NCBI RefSeq assembly: GCF_006864135.1
Contig: NZ_SADV01000014.1
Location: 1 to 64,000 of the forward strand
Origin: Lysinibacillus sphaericus
GTDB taxonomy: Bacteria > Bacillota > Bacilli > Bacillales_A > Planococcaceae
DNA: 64,000 bases
Direction of reading: 5' to 3'
This document shows, piece after piece, positions 25,987 through 35,128 of this stretch. Every line of letters begins with the position of its first letter. Positions within the stretch are counted from its first letter, which is position 1. The notes under the pieces are model-generated. The model ran no database searches and had not been told where the DNA came from. It saw only the letters and a list, made by a program, of their open reading frames with translations. A program made the translations under genes and the position numbers.

Positions 25987-26427
25987 ATGATTTCGATTTA
26001 TACACTTCTTCTTTACATACATATTTTAAGTGCCATGCTTTCGATTGGGCCTTTGTTCGTTGTTTTAACAATTGTTAAGAAAATGCGTACAGCATCTCAT
26101 ATTGAAATGTCACCATATATTGAGGCTTTTAAAGGAGCAATTACGATCGTCAAGCATTCGGGGCATGTTCTTGTTGCATCTGGTATTTTATTAATGTGGC
26201 ATGCGGGTTATCATTGGAGTACCTCGTGGATTGTTCTTACATTTCTTGTGATGTTGGCCTCTATTGTTTTTTTAGCAAGAGCGTTCAAACCGACTTTACA
26301 GACATTTAATACACCTGCCTATGACCAGCAAAAATTTGCTTCATTGTTACATCGCAAAGCATGGATGTACATTTTATTATTGCTAATTATGTTATGGCTA
26401 ATGGTAGCAAAGCCTGTACTTTGGTAA
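25987..26427 (+). CDS. Four-helix membrane protein, DUF2269-like
   Basis: A 146-residue membrane protein with four helices (about 5-28, 52-74, 80-98 and 125-143). LLLYIHILSAMLSIGPLFVV near the N-terminus and HSGHVLVASGILLMWHAGY in the second helix, with conserved histidines, resemble the DUF2269/CopD-like group, which may bind haem or metal. No function is established. AAGGAG precedes the ATG. The promoter region is occupied by a repeat array. Confidence 0.65.
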   Translation: MISIYTLLLYIHILSAMLSIGPLFVVLTIVKKMRTASHIEMSPYIEAFKGAITIVKHSGHVLVASGILLMWHAGYHWSTSWIVLTFLVMLASIVFLARAFKPTLQTFNTPAYDQQKFASLLHRKAWMYILLLLIMLWLMVAKPVLW

Positions 26428-26433
26428 GAAGCT

Positions 26434-26570
26434 GGCTCATCACCATAACGTGTCCGTTCCGACTGGGCCTTTGAGCTGTCGCCTCGCTTTCGCACAGATA
26501 AAACATTGTTGCTGCAGGGTCTCATCTGTGATGCTTATCCCAAAGGAGTAACCTGGAACGGAACTCACCC
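26434..26570 (+). repeat. Short family 1 repeat copy
   Basis: Begins GCTCATCACCATAACGTG, has GTTCCGACTGGGC, one CGCTTTCGCACAG unit and GGGTCTCATCTGTGATGC, and ends near GGAACGGAACTC without the right inverted end. It starts 7 bases after the upstream stop codon. Confidence 0.65.
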
Positions 26571-26632
26571 TCATTCAATGCGCCACAACATTCTCAAAGA
26601 TCATCTTTAATTTTGTTTTTCAACACTATGAA

Positions 26633-26665
26633 AATCCGCACCCTGAGAGGAGTGCGGATTTTTTT
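26633..26665. terminator. Terminator of the Bce-type operon
   Basis: AATCCGCAC and GTGCGGATT form a stem flanked by T on one side and A on the other; it lies 3 bases beyond the permease stop codon. Confidence 0.8.
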
Positions 26666-26667
26666 CA

Positions 26668-28503
26668 TCAATTGCTAAGCAAACGTTTGAAATAGCTTTT
26701 GCGAATAAATATAAAACTAACGAAGAACAGGGCAAAGAAGCATAAAGAGCTCATCATTGAAACTTGTAAAAATGCTGCTGAAACCATTGTTCGCATGGCA
26801 AATAATGTAGCGCATAACATCGTAATAGCTATCGCGAATGGTACAAATATAAGGATTGCCAACTCTTTAGAAACAACAGTGAATAACTCTTTTTTAGATA
26901 GCCCAAGTTTTCGTATACCTGCATACTTTTCTTTTTCCTGAAGAAGTGTCGTTTGTAAATAGAAGTAGAGTATGCTCATAGCTGCACTTAAGAAAATCAA
27001 GCTCAACATAGAGCCGATAAAGAACACAACACTTTTTGTGAACATCTCTGCGACATACAATTCGATTTTTGAAGTTACATAACGTTCATCATATATATGT
27101 GGGAAATCCTCTATAATTTTTTTTGCTAACGCTGTATGTGCCGTCCAATTGTCTAACTCAAATAAATAGGTTTTATAGACAGGGTATTTGATGTTGTTAT
27201 AAACTTCATCAGGCACAATAAAATACGTTTGTTGGAAACCTGTTGTTAATAGATTTTTTTCATTTACAGATACAAGCTTAAATTGCTTTAGATAGTTGTC
27301 ATCACTTACATTAGTAATTGGAAATGTTTTACGATTGCCGGCAACTGCTATAAATTCATTTGCACGTAAGCTAACCTTTTCATTGTGTAACAAGTTATAA
27401 TCGGAAATTGACATATAGCCAATACTACGTTCTTCATTCGATTTAAATTCAATAAAATAATTTTGTGAATCCACTGTGGATAATTGTTTTTCAATATTTT
27501 CAATATCAGCTTCTACTTTACTTGGACTAGCCTTAGGAGCGGCAATATACTGAAAACTGTATGGATAATTTGCCTCGCTATCCTTTTCAACATTGTAGTA
27601 AGAACTAAATAAAATGCTTGTACATAAAAATACACCGCTTAATAAAATAGTGATTAAAAATAGCATATTTGCATGTGATTTCATTTTTGCATTCAGATTA
27701 GAAGCAAGTAGCATATTTGTTTGTTTCATATAAGCTGACGATCTCTCAAAAGCCTTTAGCAGGAAGCGCATTCCTTGTGAGATGATTAAATATATTGTAC
27801 AAAGAACACTCACGAAAAAAGCTACATAGAAAAGACTACCGCCAATATCATAATCTGTATTTAAAAAATAACCTAAACCAATGGAAATCATAATACTTAT
27901 GAATAATAAAAGATAATGTGGTGTTATCGACTTCTCGATGACAACATCACTTTTTAATAGTTGAATGGAAGCTTCTTTATTAATAAATCTTGTCATTACT
28001 TTTGAAATAACAATGAATAATACAAGGAATAAACCAAAAGTTAACATGATTGCTTTAATAGGGACATACATACCGAAAGTTTCTGCATTTAAAACAACTT
28101 TGGCACCCATTAAGAAGAGAGGCGAAATGACAAGCCCAAGAATGACTGCTGTAATAATCGCCAATACACCGATAAGAATATTTTCACGAAAAACGAGCGT
28201 ACGAATTTGTTTCATGGATGCACCAGTAATCATAAAAATACCTAGTGTTTTTGTTTTCTTCTTTAAAAAGGCCATGATGGAATAGGCAATATAAATAAAC
28301 GAAAACAAATAGACGACCAAACTTGCTAACATTAATGCAAGGCCGAGTGTTGAGTCGGGATCTAAATTTGTAAGACTTGGATGAAATACTATGACTGAAA
28401 ATAGAAAGAAAATAATGATAGAGAACATACTGCTAAGGAAATACGAAACGTAAGTCCATTTATCACGTAAAATATTTTGAATAACGATATGATTAAAGCT
28501 CAT
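26668..28503 (-). CDS. Bce-type ABC transporter permease (FtsX-like)
   Basis: A membrane protein of 611 residues from ATG 28503, with about ten helices and one large extracellular domain of roughly 200 residues between helices 7 and 8 (about 305-500), the hallmark of BceB-type permeases. Such transporters remove antimicrobial peptides such as bacitracin from their lipid targets and also act as the sensor for the paired kinase. The start overlaps the ATPase gene by 11 bases. It is slightly shorter than typical BceB. The target peptide cannot be predicted. Confidence 0.88.
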   Translation of the reverse strand: MSFNHIVIQNILRDKWTYVSYFLSSMFSIIIFFLFSVIVFHPSLTNLDPDSTLGLALMLASLVVYLFSFIYIAYSIMAFLKKKTKTLGIFMITGASMKQIRTLVFRENILIGVLAIITAVILGLVISPLFLMGAKVVLNAETFGMYVPIKAIMLTFGLFLVLFIVISKVMTRFINKEASIQLLKSDVVIEKSITPHYLLLFISIMISIGLGYFLNTDYDIGGSLFYVAFFVSVLCTIYLIISQGMRFLLKAFERSSAYMKQTNMLLASNLNAKMKSHANMLFLITILLSGVFLCTSILFSSYYNVEKDSEANYPYSFQYIAAPKASPSKVEADIENIEKQLSTVDSQNYFIEFKSNEERSIGYMSISDYNLLHNEKVSLRANEFIAVAGNRKTFPITNVSDDNYLKQFKLVSVNEKNLLTTGFQQTYFIVPDEVYNNIKYPVYKTYLFELDNWTAHTALAKKIIEDFPHIYDERYVTSKIELYVAEMFTKSVVFFIGSMLSLIFLSAAMSILYFYLQTTLLQEKEKYAGIRKLGLSKKELFTVVSKELAILIFVPFAIAITMLCATLFAMRTMVSAAFLQVSMMSSLCFFALFFVSFIFIRKSYFKRLLSN

Positions 28504-29254
28504 GCTGTCCACCACCTAAAAAAGCAAGTGTGTCCATGATTTCCTGGTAAAATTGTTTGCGATTATGACCAAGATGAATTTCGTTATATAATTTACCATC
28601 CTTAATGAATATAATACGATTTGCGAAACTTGCTACATAAGGATCATGTGTCACCATTAAAATGGAAGTTTTCAGTTCTGTATGAATAGAACTAAATAAG
28701 GTCATAACATCATTTACTGCTTTTGAATCGAGATTTCCTGTAGGCTCATCCGCCAACAATAAACTCGGTTCGTGAATAACCGCACGAGCAATAGCTACAC
28801 GTTGTTTTTGCCCACCAGAAATTTCGTAAATTCGTTTTGACAGAAGCTCTTCAATTCCGAGAAATTGAGATACATGTTTAAGTTGGTGCTGCATTTTATC
28901 GGCTGGTAAACTATCTAAAGTTAACGGTAATAAAATATTTTCTTTCACCGTTAATGTGTGTACAAGATTAAAATCTTGAAATACAAAGCCTAATTCTGAA
29001 CGACGGAACTTTGCAAGCTCTTCATCATCTAATGAATATGGGTTTCTACCATTTATAAGAATTTCACCAACAGTAGGGCGATCGATTGTTGATATGCTAT
29101 TTAAAAATGTAGTTTTCCCACTTCCTGATGGCCCCATGACGGCTACGAATTCGTTCTCACTGAGTTGGAAATCTATGCCATTCAATGCCTTATATGTGAT
29201 TTCTCCGATATATTCTTTTTGCAGATTGGTCACTTGTAGGATTGATTTTCCCAT
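28493..29254 (-). CDS. Bce-type ABC transporter ATP-binding protein
   Basis: A 253-residue ATPase of the MacB/LolD group: Walker A GPSGSGKTTF at residues 41-50, Q-loop VFQDFNLV, signature SGGQKQRVAIARAV, Walker B LLLADEPTGNLD and the switch MVTHD. It pairs with the FtsX-like permease. A separate promoter and a palindromic site at 29310-29357 lie in the 116-base gap upstream, so expression is probably induced by the kinase/regulator pair encoded ahead of it, as in the known Bce systems. Confidence 0.92.
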   Translation of the reverse strand: MGKSILQVTNLQKEYIGEITYKALNGIDFQLSENEFVAVMGPSGSGKTTFLNSISTIDRPTVGEILINGRNPYSLDDEELAKFRRSELGFVFQDFNLVHTLTVKENILLPLTLDSLPADKMQHQLKHVSQFLGIEELLSKRIYEISGGQKQRVAIARAVIHEPSLLLADEPTGNLDSKAVNDVMTLFSSIHTELKTSILMVTHDPYVASFANRIIFIKDGKLYNEIHLGHNRKQFYQEIMDTLAFLGGGQHEL

Positions 29255-29309
29255 CTTTGAACAACTCCCTTACTTCGATTGAATAGCTTAAGTATAAAGA
29301 AGGAGCAGC

Positions 29310-29357
29310 ATTTTACCTATTCGGATAAATGACGTCAATATGACAAAGTTGTCATAT
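29310..29357 (-). promoter_or_regulatory. Regulated promoter of the Bce-type transporter genes
   Basis: On the minus strand TTGACG (29338-29333) and TAAAAT (29315-29310) are 17 bases apart, a good sigma-A promoter. Directly upstream and overlapping the -35 by one base is the palindrome ATATGACA-ACTT-TGTCATAT (29357-29338). This TGACA-N4-TGTCA form agrees with binding sites of BceR-like regulators as I recall them, and the position suits an activator. Confidence 0.72.
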
Positions 29358-29370
29358 TACGAACTTACAA

Positions 29371-30351
29371 TCATGATTTTTTTACGCTATTTGAAAAATT
29401 TATGGAGAAGGTAGTGACGCACTCATGGGACTGTAAAGTAAAAGGGTGTTCTAATTCGGTTAAAATCTTTTTTACTAAATACAAGCCTATACCTGTTGCC
29501 TCACCGCTCGTTCTTCCTTTCACACCTGTATAAAATAAATCAAAGACACGTGAAATTTCACTCTCCGGAATTGAATCTCCATAGTTTTGAATTCGTAAAG
29601 TAGCTTCGTCATAAATAATTTGAATAGAGCTTTCCGTCTCGCCGTACTTAATGGCGTTATTGATGATTTGATAAAGCACAATTTTTAACCATTTTCGATC
29701 TGAATAAATAATAGTGTTTTCAACAAGCGTCACTTTTGGAAAAACTTCTTTGGCAATGAAATAATCCTTTAAATCGTTCACAACTTCCTTAATAAGTTCT
29801 TTTAATGAGAGTGCTTCTATTTTTAAATCAGCCACAAGATTGGACGTACGTTCATAAGTTAGTAGCTGATTAAGAGTAAACGTCAGCTTATCGCATTCTA
29901 GATTAATTGTTTGCAAATGCTCGGAAGGGCTATTTGCGTTAGATTGGATAATCAGTTGAATAACCGACAATGGCGTTTTCATTTGATGGACAAAATGTGA
30001 AAGAACAAGCTGTTTTTCTTTTTCTTGCCTCTCTAAATGTTGCTGCTGTGTTAAGTATAAATATTGCATTTGTCGTAGTTTTTCACTGTAGGCTTGCTCA
30101 ATCATAGCCTGTGGTTCATACAGATGGAGGTCATCGCTTGTGAATGTGTTGTTCTGTAAATGAGCATAAAGTTTTTTTCTGCGATAATAACGGCCAATCA
30201 GCCAAATGGTAAATAGGAAGCTAACGAGAAAGATAAAATAAAAATAGTGTGAAGATAAATCATCTAATGAATGAATGATCCAAGGTAATAATAGAAAACT
30301 TACACAATAAAGAATGATGACACTTACATGATCTCGAAAGAACAGCTTCAT
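29371..30351 (-). CDS. Intramembrane-sensing histidine kinase, BceS-like
   Basis: A 326-residue kinase with two transmembrane helices at about 10-28 and 34-53 and virtually no extracellular loop, as in intramembrane-sensing kinases. The phosphoacceptor motif HFVHQMKTPLSVIQ is near residues 116-129; the N box NNAIKYGE, the G1 box NYGDSIPE and the G2 region GEATGIGLYLVKKIL are intact. It senses peptides through the BceAB-type transporter rather than directly. Its start overlaps the regulator gene by 4 bases. Confidence 0.9.
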   Translation of the reverse strand: MKLFFRDHVSVIILYCVSFLLLPWIIHSLDDLSSHYFYFIFLVSFLFTIWLIGRYYRRKKLYAHLQNNTFTSDDLHLYEPQAMIEQAYSEKLRQMQYLYLTQQQHLERQEKEKQLVLSHFVHQMKTPLSVIQLIIQSNANSPSEHLQTINLECDKLTFTLNQLLTYERTSNLVADLKIEALSLKELIKEVVNDLKDYFIAKEVFPKVTLVENTIIYSDRKWLKIVLYQIINNAIKYGETESSIQIIYDEATLRIQNYGDSIPESEISRVFDLFYTGVKGRTSGEATGIGLYLVKKILTELEHPFTLQSHECVTTFSINFSNSVKKS

Positions 30352-31037
30352 TCTTCTGCCTCCACTAATTGATAACCAAGTCCACGAATTGTTTTAATTT
30401 CTAGTCTAGATTGGATAGCCTCGAATTTTTTGCGTAATCGGCCAATATTAACAGATAAAGTGTTTTCTTCAACGAAGGATTCATCATCCCAAATGGCACT
30501 TAACAATTTTTGACGAGGAACAACATTAGGATAAGCTTCAAATAATAATTTGCTAAGCTGCATCTCTTTTAACGTTAACAAGCTCTCGTGTTTCTCAGTG
30601 TAAAGTCGAACGGTATTTGAATTTAACGTTGTATTAGTAATGGATATTGAATTAGTTTCGGAGGAAGCATATTCTCCGTATGTACGACGAATAAGCCCAT
30701 TCACTTTTGCCATAAGCACATCTAGTGAAAAGGGCTTAGTGATAAAATCATCCGCACCATTTTCAATCCCATGCACTTGATCGATATCATTCACGCGAGC
30801 AGATACAATGATAATCGGGCATTTGGATAGCTGACGGATTTTGCGCGACCAAAAGTACCCATCATAGGTTGGGAGGTTAATGTCCATTACAACGAGATGA
30901 GGTTGAATAGCTTGAAATTCCTCTACTATATGATTAAATTGTTGAACGGTATAACATTCAAATTGATATTTTGATAAATGCTCCACAATAATCTTTAAAA
31001 TATTGGGATCATCTTCTATTATGTATATTTTGTACAT
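30348..31037 (-). CDS. OmpR-family response regulator, BceR-like
   Basis: A 229-residue regulator. The receiver domain has the acidic pair in IIEDDPN, the phosphorylation site VVMDINLP (Asp about 52) and the conserved lysine in DDFITKPF. The C-terminal winged helix ends KIRTIRGLGYQLV-like (here IKTIRGLGYQLV). It is the first gene of the Bce-type operon and should activate the promoter in front of the transporter genes at 29310-29357. Confidence 0.92.
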   Translation of the reverse strand: MYKIYIIEDDPNILKIIVEHLSKYQFECYTVQQFNHIVEEFQAIQPHLVVMDINLPTYDGYFWSRKIRQLSKCPIIIVSARVNDIDQVHGIENGADDFITKPFSLDVLMAKVNGLIRRTYGEYASSETNSISITNTTLNSNTVRLYTEKHESLLTLKEMQLSKLLFEAYPNVVPRQKLLSAIWDDESFVEENTLSVNIGRLRKKFEAIQSRLEIKTIRGLGYQLVEAEE

Positions 31038-31102
31038 AGTATCGACCTTTCTTTAATAACATACTATTAATGTACCCTAATTTTTAAAAATCCATAAATA
31101 TA

Positions 31103-31406
31103 GCTCATCACCATAACGTAGGGATGATTCCCGTTCCGACTGGGCGCTTTGTTGCTGCCGCTTCGCTTTCGCACAGAAAAAACATTTGTTGCTGCCGCTT
31201 CGCTTTCGCACAGAAAAAACATTTGTTGCTGCCGCTTCGCTTTCGCGCAGAGCTTCCTGGGGGCGTCCGATGAGCCGCTTCACTCACTGCGCTCGCTCCA
31301 GGGTCTCATCTGTGACGCTAATCCCCGAGGAGTCGCCCAGTCTCCACTCCAATCCACTTATCTACATAGTGTACCTTTAAAAATATTGCCCCTATTTTTG
31401 GAAACG
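31103..31406 (+). repeat. Family 1 repeat with three 37-bp units
   Basis: Left end GCTCATCACCATAACGTA, GTTCCGACTGGGCGC, then GCCGCTTCGCTTTCGC units starting every 37 bases, then GGGTCTCATCTGTGACGC and GGAGTCGCCCAGTCTCCACT. The right end is degenerate (CTATTTTTGGAAACG). Confidence 0.8.
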
Positions 31407-31453
31407 TCTTAAAATATCTACATCAATATAATAATTGTAACTTGAAATTATAG

Positions 31454-31497
31454 AGAAGAGCCACCAAAAACTCAATTGAGAAGGTGATGGCTCTGTT
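31454..31497. terminator. Possible terminator hairpin
   Basis: GAGCCACC and GGTGATGGCTC form a stem; the T run is weak on either side. Confidence 0.35.
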
Positions 31498-31558
31498 AAT
31501 AGTAAGCAACTATTTTTTTGAATATGGAAGGTGACAGTTGTTCCTTCGTTTAATATGC

Positions 31559-31690
31559 TTTTAATTTGTCATCTCTGTCCGTCAATCCTTTTAGACGTAA
31601 ACTTGTATTACGTAGACCTAGATCAATCCCAACGCCATAACTTCGTGCCGAGGCATAATCGATAAGTGATACTTTTAGACCAATCAGAAA
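31559..31690 (-). pseudogene. Possible protein C-terminal relic
   Basis: The minus strand reads SLIDYASARSYGVGIDLGLR and then a short basic tail and stop. It has the texture of a real protein end, but no start region. Upstream (31690-31765) is a GCTGCAGG-type GC-rich patch. VGIDLGL recalls a RuvC-I motif of TnpB-like proteins, but this is not sufficient to assign it. Confidence 0.25.
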
Positions 31691-31765
31691 GTATTGGGGA
31701 AGCTGATTTCCGCTGCAGGCTACTTGTGGGCAAGCGAGAGCCGTTTTCTCCGCTACACCCAACTA

Positions 31766-32029
31766 AAATGAGTGTCACATCATATCAACAAAAAATCTTT
31801 TTATCGATTAATTATAAAGCAATATTTTCATAAAAATATGACCGAGTGAAAAGGGGGTGTTGGTATGGCGGGATTTTGAAAGGGGGGAGGCGAGTGTCCT
31901 ATCTCCTTTCTAGAGTGGGATGCACATTTTAATACATATTTTTGCAAATAGTAATTCGTTTTTAAGTTTTTTTTAAGAGGCGTGACGTATGATGAAGGAA
32001 TAAAATCTCAATGGGAGAAATGATCTATT
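31766..32029. other. Promoter region of the diguanylate cyclase gene
   Basis: Low-complexity AT-rich sequence with no further gene seen; the GTG start downstream is preceded by GGGAG at 32013-32017. Confidence 0.35.
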
Positions 32030-33052
32030 GTGGGTAAATTCAAGTTAAAGTTATCGTTTGTTATTGTTAGTATGACGGTAATGATAGTACTGGCGACTTC
32101 TAGTGTTAGTATTTGGAGTGGTTATCAAAATTTTAACGACATCCTTATGCAAAATAAAATTGTCATGCAGGAAAATTACGTGAAGGAAGTTTCAATAATC
32201 ACGGAGAGCTACGTACAAGAGAAACTGAGGGAACCAAATCGAGATCAATCAATCGAACCTTATATGGTGCAAGTGGTTGACAAGTTACTTGATGAAAGAG
32301 TAGTTTCTTTTAGCGCATTCATAAAAAGTATACTCATGCCTTTACTATTATGGTTAGTCGCAGTACTTGTATTAGTTGTATGGCTTGCTTTCAAAATTGC
32401 ACGACCTTTAAAACAGCTTTTTATTAGTGTAGAGAGAGAAGAAGTACAGAAACTTGAAGAAATTAATGGCTGGTATTACGAAGCACATTCATTAAAAAAA
32501 GTAGTGCAAAACATGGTTATTAGTTCGGGAAACAGAATATTTGATTTAACTAACCAACTGAACATAGACGCATTAACAGGAATTCCCAACCGTAGAAGAA
32601 TGGATCAAATTTTAAATGAGTTAATTATCAATAAAGTGCCACACTCAATAGTTTTAATAGATTTAGATGACTTTAAAAGTATAAATGATACTTATGGTCA
32701 TACTGTAGGGGATGAAGTTTTAAAAGCTTTCGCAGGTCATATGCAGGAAAACATAGAGAGACAAGGGATGTGCTTTCGATATGGTGGGGAAGAGTTTTTG
32801 GTGATATTGCCATCCACGACAATAGACGTAGCTTTAGAAGTAGCGGAGAATTTACGCATTAAGCAGGCCGTGTTAGATACTGCATGTGGAAGACCTGTTA
32901 CAATGTCTGCCGGCATTACTTCATTTACAGCTAATATTAAAACGGCTAATCAGATCATTACAATAGCTGATCAGGCACTATATAAGGCGAAGCAGTCAGG
33001 GAGGAACTGTATCTGTGTCGTTGAAGAATTATCTGAAAAAATTATCAAATAA
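32030..33052 (+). CDS. Membrane-bound diguanylate cyclase (GGDEF)
   Basis: A 340-residue protein: helix 1 at about 8-28, an extracellular segment of roughly 60 residues, helix 2 at about 100-122, a linker, then a GGDEF domain from about 180. The signature is GGEEF in YGGEEFLVILP (about residue 252), which is active in many cyclases; DLDDFKSINDTYGHTVGD is the metal- and substrate-binding block. No RxxD inhibitory site is evident before GGEEF. It should make cyclic di-GMP in response to an external or membrane signal. The start is GTG 32030. Confidence 0.88.
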   Translation: MGKFKLKLSFVIVSMTVMIVLATSSVSIWSGYQNFNDILMQNKIVMQENYVKEVSIITESYVQEKLREPNRDQSIEPYMVQVVDKLLDERVVSFSAFIKSILMPLLLWLVAVLVLVVWLAFKIARPLKQLFISVEREEVQKLEEINGWYYEAHSLKKVVQNMVISSGNRIFDLTNQLNIDALTGIPNRRRMDQILNELIINKVPHSIVLIDLDDFKSINDTYGHTVGDEVLKAFAGHMQENIERQGMCFRYGGEEFLVILPSTTIDVALEVAENLRIKQAVLDTACGRPVTMSAGITSFTANIKTANQIITIADQALYKAKQSGRNCICVVEELSEKIIK

Positions 33053-33064
33053 ATCTTTCACAAT

Positions 33065-33352
33065 TAGCAATAGAGGAACGAAGGCTAAAACCATCAAGTC
33101 CTGTGACCAACTTCGTGTTGGTCTGAGACCCTAGAGCGAGCAACGCGAGTGAAGCGGCTCATCGGACGCCCCCAGGAACTTTGCTCTGTGCAAGCGAAAC
33201 GACAGCACAAATGTTTTCTGTAGCGAAAGCGAAGCGACAGCAACAAATGTTTTCTGTAGCGAAAGCAACAAATGTTTTTTCTGTGCGAAAGCGAAGCGGC
33301 AGCAACAAAGCGCCTAGCCGGAAAGGGAATCAACCCCATGCTATGGTAGTAA
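33065..33352 (-). repeat. Family 1 repeat, inverted copy lacking one end
   Basis: Runs from AATAGAGGAACGAAGGCTAA through ACCAACTTCGTGTTGG, CATCGGACGCCCCCAGGAA and several GCGAAAGCGAAGCG units to GCCGGAAAGGGAATCAACCC. Unit spacing is irregular (27 to 37 bases), suggesting deletions. Confidence 0.75.
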
Positions 33353-33388
33353 GACGGTCGATCTTGGTGAAATGAATACATAGATAAG

Positions 33389-33420
33389 AGGCATCGAGAG
33401 TAATCTTCTCGATGCCTTTT
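33389..33420. terminator. Terminator at the end of the SARP-type regulator gene
   Basis: AGGCATCGAGA and TCTCGATGCCT form a strong stem; it touches the stop codon of the minus-strand gene. Confidence 0.75.
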
Positions 33421-34558
33421 ATAGTTTAAAATTTTCGACAGATATAGTGTTAAATAGCTCAGTTGTTTCTTGCTTTGGTAAAATATTGAGATCCGCTAAC
33501 AAGGTACTCTTAAAAGTATTGTAAACCTTTACTGCACTTGCTCGATTATCCACTTCCAAATAGTGCTTTATTAGCTGTTGTATGGTTTTATCGGAATATG
33601 GATTATGTTCTATCGTTAAAAGTAAAATTTGCTCTCGTTTTTTAACATCATGTATTGCTGTATAATGCTCTACTAAATCATGCAGTAAAAGAGTAAATTT
33701 GTTGTTCATAAAATTTGCTTTACTAGTAATCCAGGGATAATCTAATGAGGCCATATATTCACCTTGGTAGTTTTGTATTAGTGACTCAGCCATCTCTACA
33801 TCAAGCTTTCCAGTCTCTGCTTTAGCATTTAAAATATGCTCTAAGTCATGGACATCACATTGAAACGCCTCTAGTTGCAAAATATAGCAGCCATTTGTAT
33901 ACTGTATAACTTCTGAATAGCCCAATGCTGAAAGAGTAGTGCGTAGATAGGAAACAGTTGTATGTAACTGTACCCTTGCCTTTTTAAATTCTGTATTTGC
34001 CCATAAAGCATCGATGATTGAATCGCGAGGTACTTGGCTATTTAGGTTAGAAAAAAGAAAGGCAAATAATTCTTTTGTTTTAAGCGTTCTCCAATGGACG
34101 ACTTTGTTATTGTGTAAAACAACGAACCCTCCAAAGCATTGTATTGTAAGCGCGGGTTTATTTCGTATTTGAATAGGAGTTGATTTATTTTCTAGGTGAA
34201 GGAGCTCTTGGATTCTGTTAATAGTTGTTTCTAGACGAGCCTTTGAAATAGGTTTTAGTAAATAGTCAATGGAGTGAATTTCAAATGCTTGGACAGCATA
34301 GTCCCGATATGCAGTGACAAATACAATAAAAATATTCTTATTCCATTCTTTTAATAGACGTGCAATCTCTAAACCGTTCATGTCAGGCATTTCAACATCT
34401 AAAAATGCTACTTGAAAATCCAAGCTCGGTCCCTCTGCCAGCAAATCTTTTGTAGTTGTAAAAGATTTAATGACCTCTATTGAATTAAATTCCTTTAACT
34501 TTTTCTCCAAGTTTATAAGAGCTAATGGCTCATCATCCATTACTATCACTCTAATCAA
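33419..34558 (-). CDS. Response regulator with SARP/BTAD-like output domain
   Basis: A 379-residue protein in three parts. Residues 1-120 are a receiver domain (MDDEPLALINLEKKL; phosphorylation site AFLDVEMPDMNG, Asp about 54; VTAYRDYAVQAFE; LLKPISKARL). Residues about 140-235 form a winged helix of the SARP type (FAFLFSNLNSQVPRDSIIDALW). Residues about 240-375 are the helical bacterial transcriptional activation domain. No histidine kinase gene is adjacent, so the input is unknown; this architecture is common in Bacillales orphans. The ATG follows weak AAAGGG-type spacing. Confidence 0.85.
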   Translation of the reverse strand: MIRVIVMDDEPLALINLEKKLKEFNSIEVIKSFTTTKDLLAEGPSLDFQVAFLDVEMPDMNGLEIARLLKEWNKNIFIVFVTAYRDYAVQAFEIHSIDYLLKPISKARLETTINRIQELLHLENKSTPIQIRNKPALTIQCFGGFVVLHNNKVVHWRTLKTKELFAFLFSNLNSQVPRDSIIDALWANTEFKKARVQLHTTVSYLRTTLSALGYSEVIQYTNGCYILQLEAFQCDVHDLEHILNAKAETGKLDVEMAESLIQNYQGEYMASLDYPWITSKANFMNNKFTLLLHDLVEHYTAIHDVKKREQILLLTIEHNPYSDKTIQQLIKHYLEVDNRASAVKVYNTFKSTLLADLNILPKQETTELFNTISVENFKL

Positions 34559-34599
34559 AAAAGGGCACCAACTTTCGAATATTAATTTTAACTTCTTTC

Positions 34600-34653
34600 A
34601 GCAAATGTTTTCTGCAGCGAAAGCTACAATTATGACAAGGCATAATTGATAAG
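34600..34653. repeat. Family 2 repeat remnant
   Basis: TTCTTTCAGC, one GCAGCGAAAGCTAC unit and the end GGCATAATTGAT are joined with the middle deleted. Confidence 0.55.
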
Positions 34654-34693
34654 TAGTGAAGTAGATTAAATTGAAATATCAATGACTGACCCC

Positions 34694-34851
34694 TTATGTG
34701 GATGTATAAGCTACTTGCTGCTGTGGTAGATCTTTTAATAATTCGGTAGCAGCTGCAGTATTTAGATTGAGTGCATATTGCATAACACTCATTTGTACAG
34801 TTTTTTTTGTAGCTCCATAATCTGAGAAGACATTATTGTATTAACTTCCAT
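34694..34851 (-). pseudogene. YjfB-like motility protein gene, frameshifted in an A tract
   Basis: ATG 34851 has GGAGG five bases upstream and encodes MEVNTIMSSQIMELQKK. At the run of eight A (34801-34808 as T on the plus strand) the frame then runs into a stop. Adding one A gives TVQMSVMQYALNLNTAAATE and a stop at 34694, a 50-60 residue protein of the YjfB putative motility family in length and pattern. The homopolymer suggests slippage, either in the cell or in sequencing. Confidence 0.65.
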
Positions 34852-35128
34852 CCTAACCTCCCTTTACCATATTATCGGTTAAAAACACTAATTTTCCAAT
34901 ATATAAAAATTGCAAATAGTGTTGCGATTTTCTTCGTAAAATTGTTCAATTTACCAAAAATATAATCGATATTGTATATTTTTCCTCCTTTATAGTAATA
35001 ATTCGTAATATCAGGTTCATTAGTCCTGAGTTATTAATTGCATTCTCTAGCATTGTTTGCATAAAAAAGCCTAACTCTAGTGTGCTAGCAGCAGATTGCA
35101 AAATATTAAAATATGGAGGTTTTAAAAT

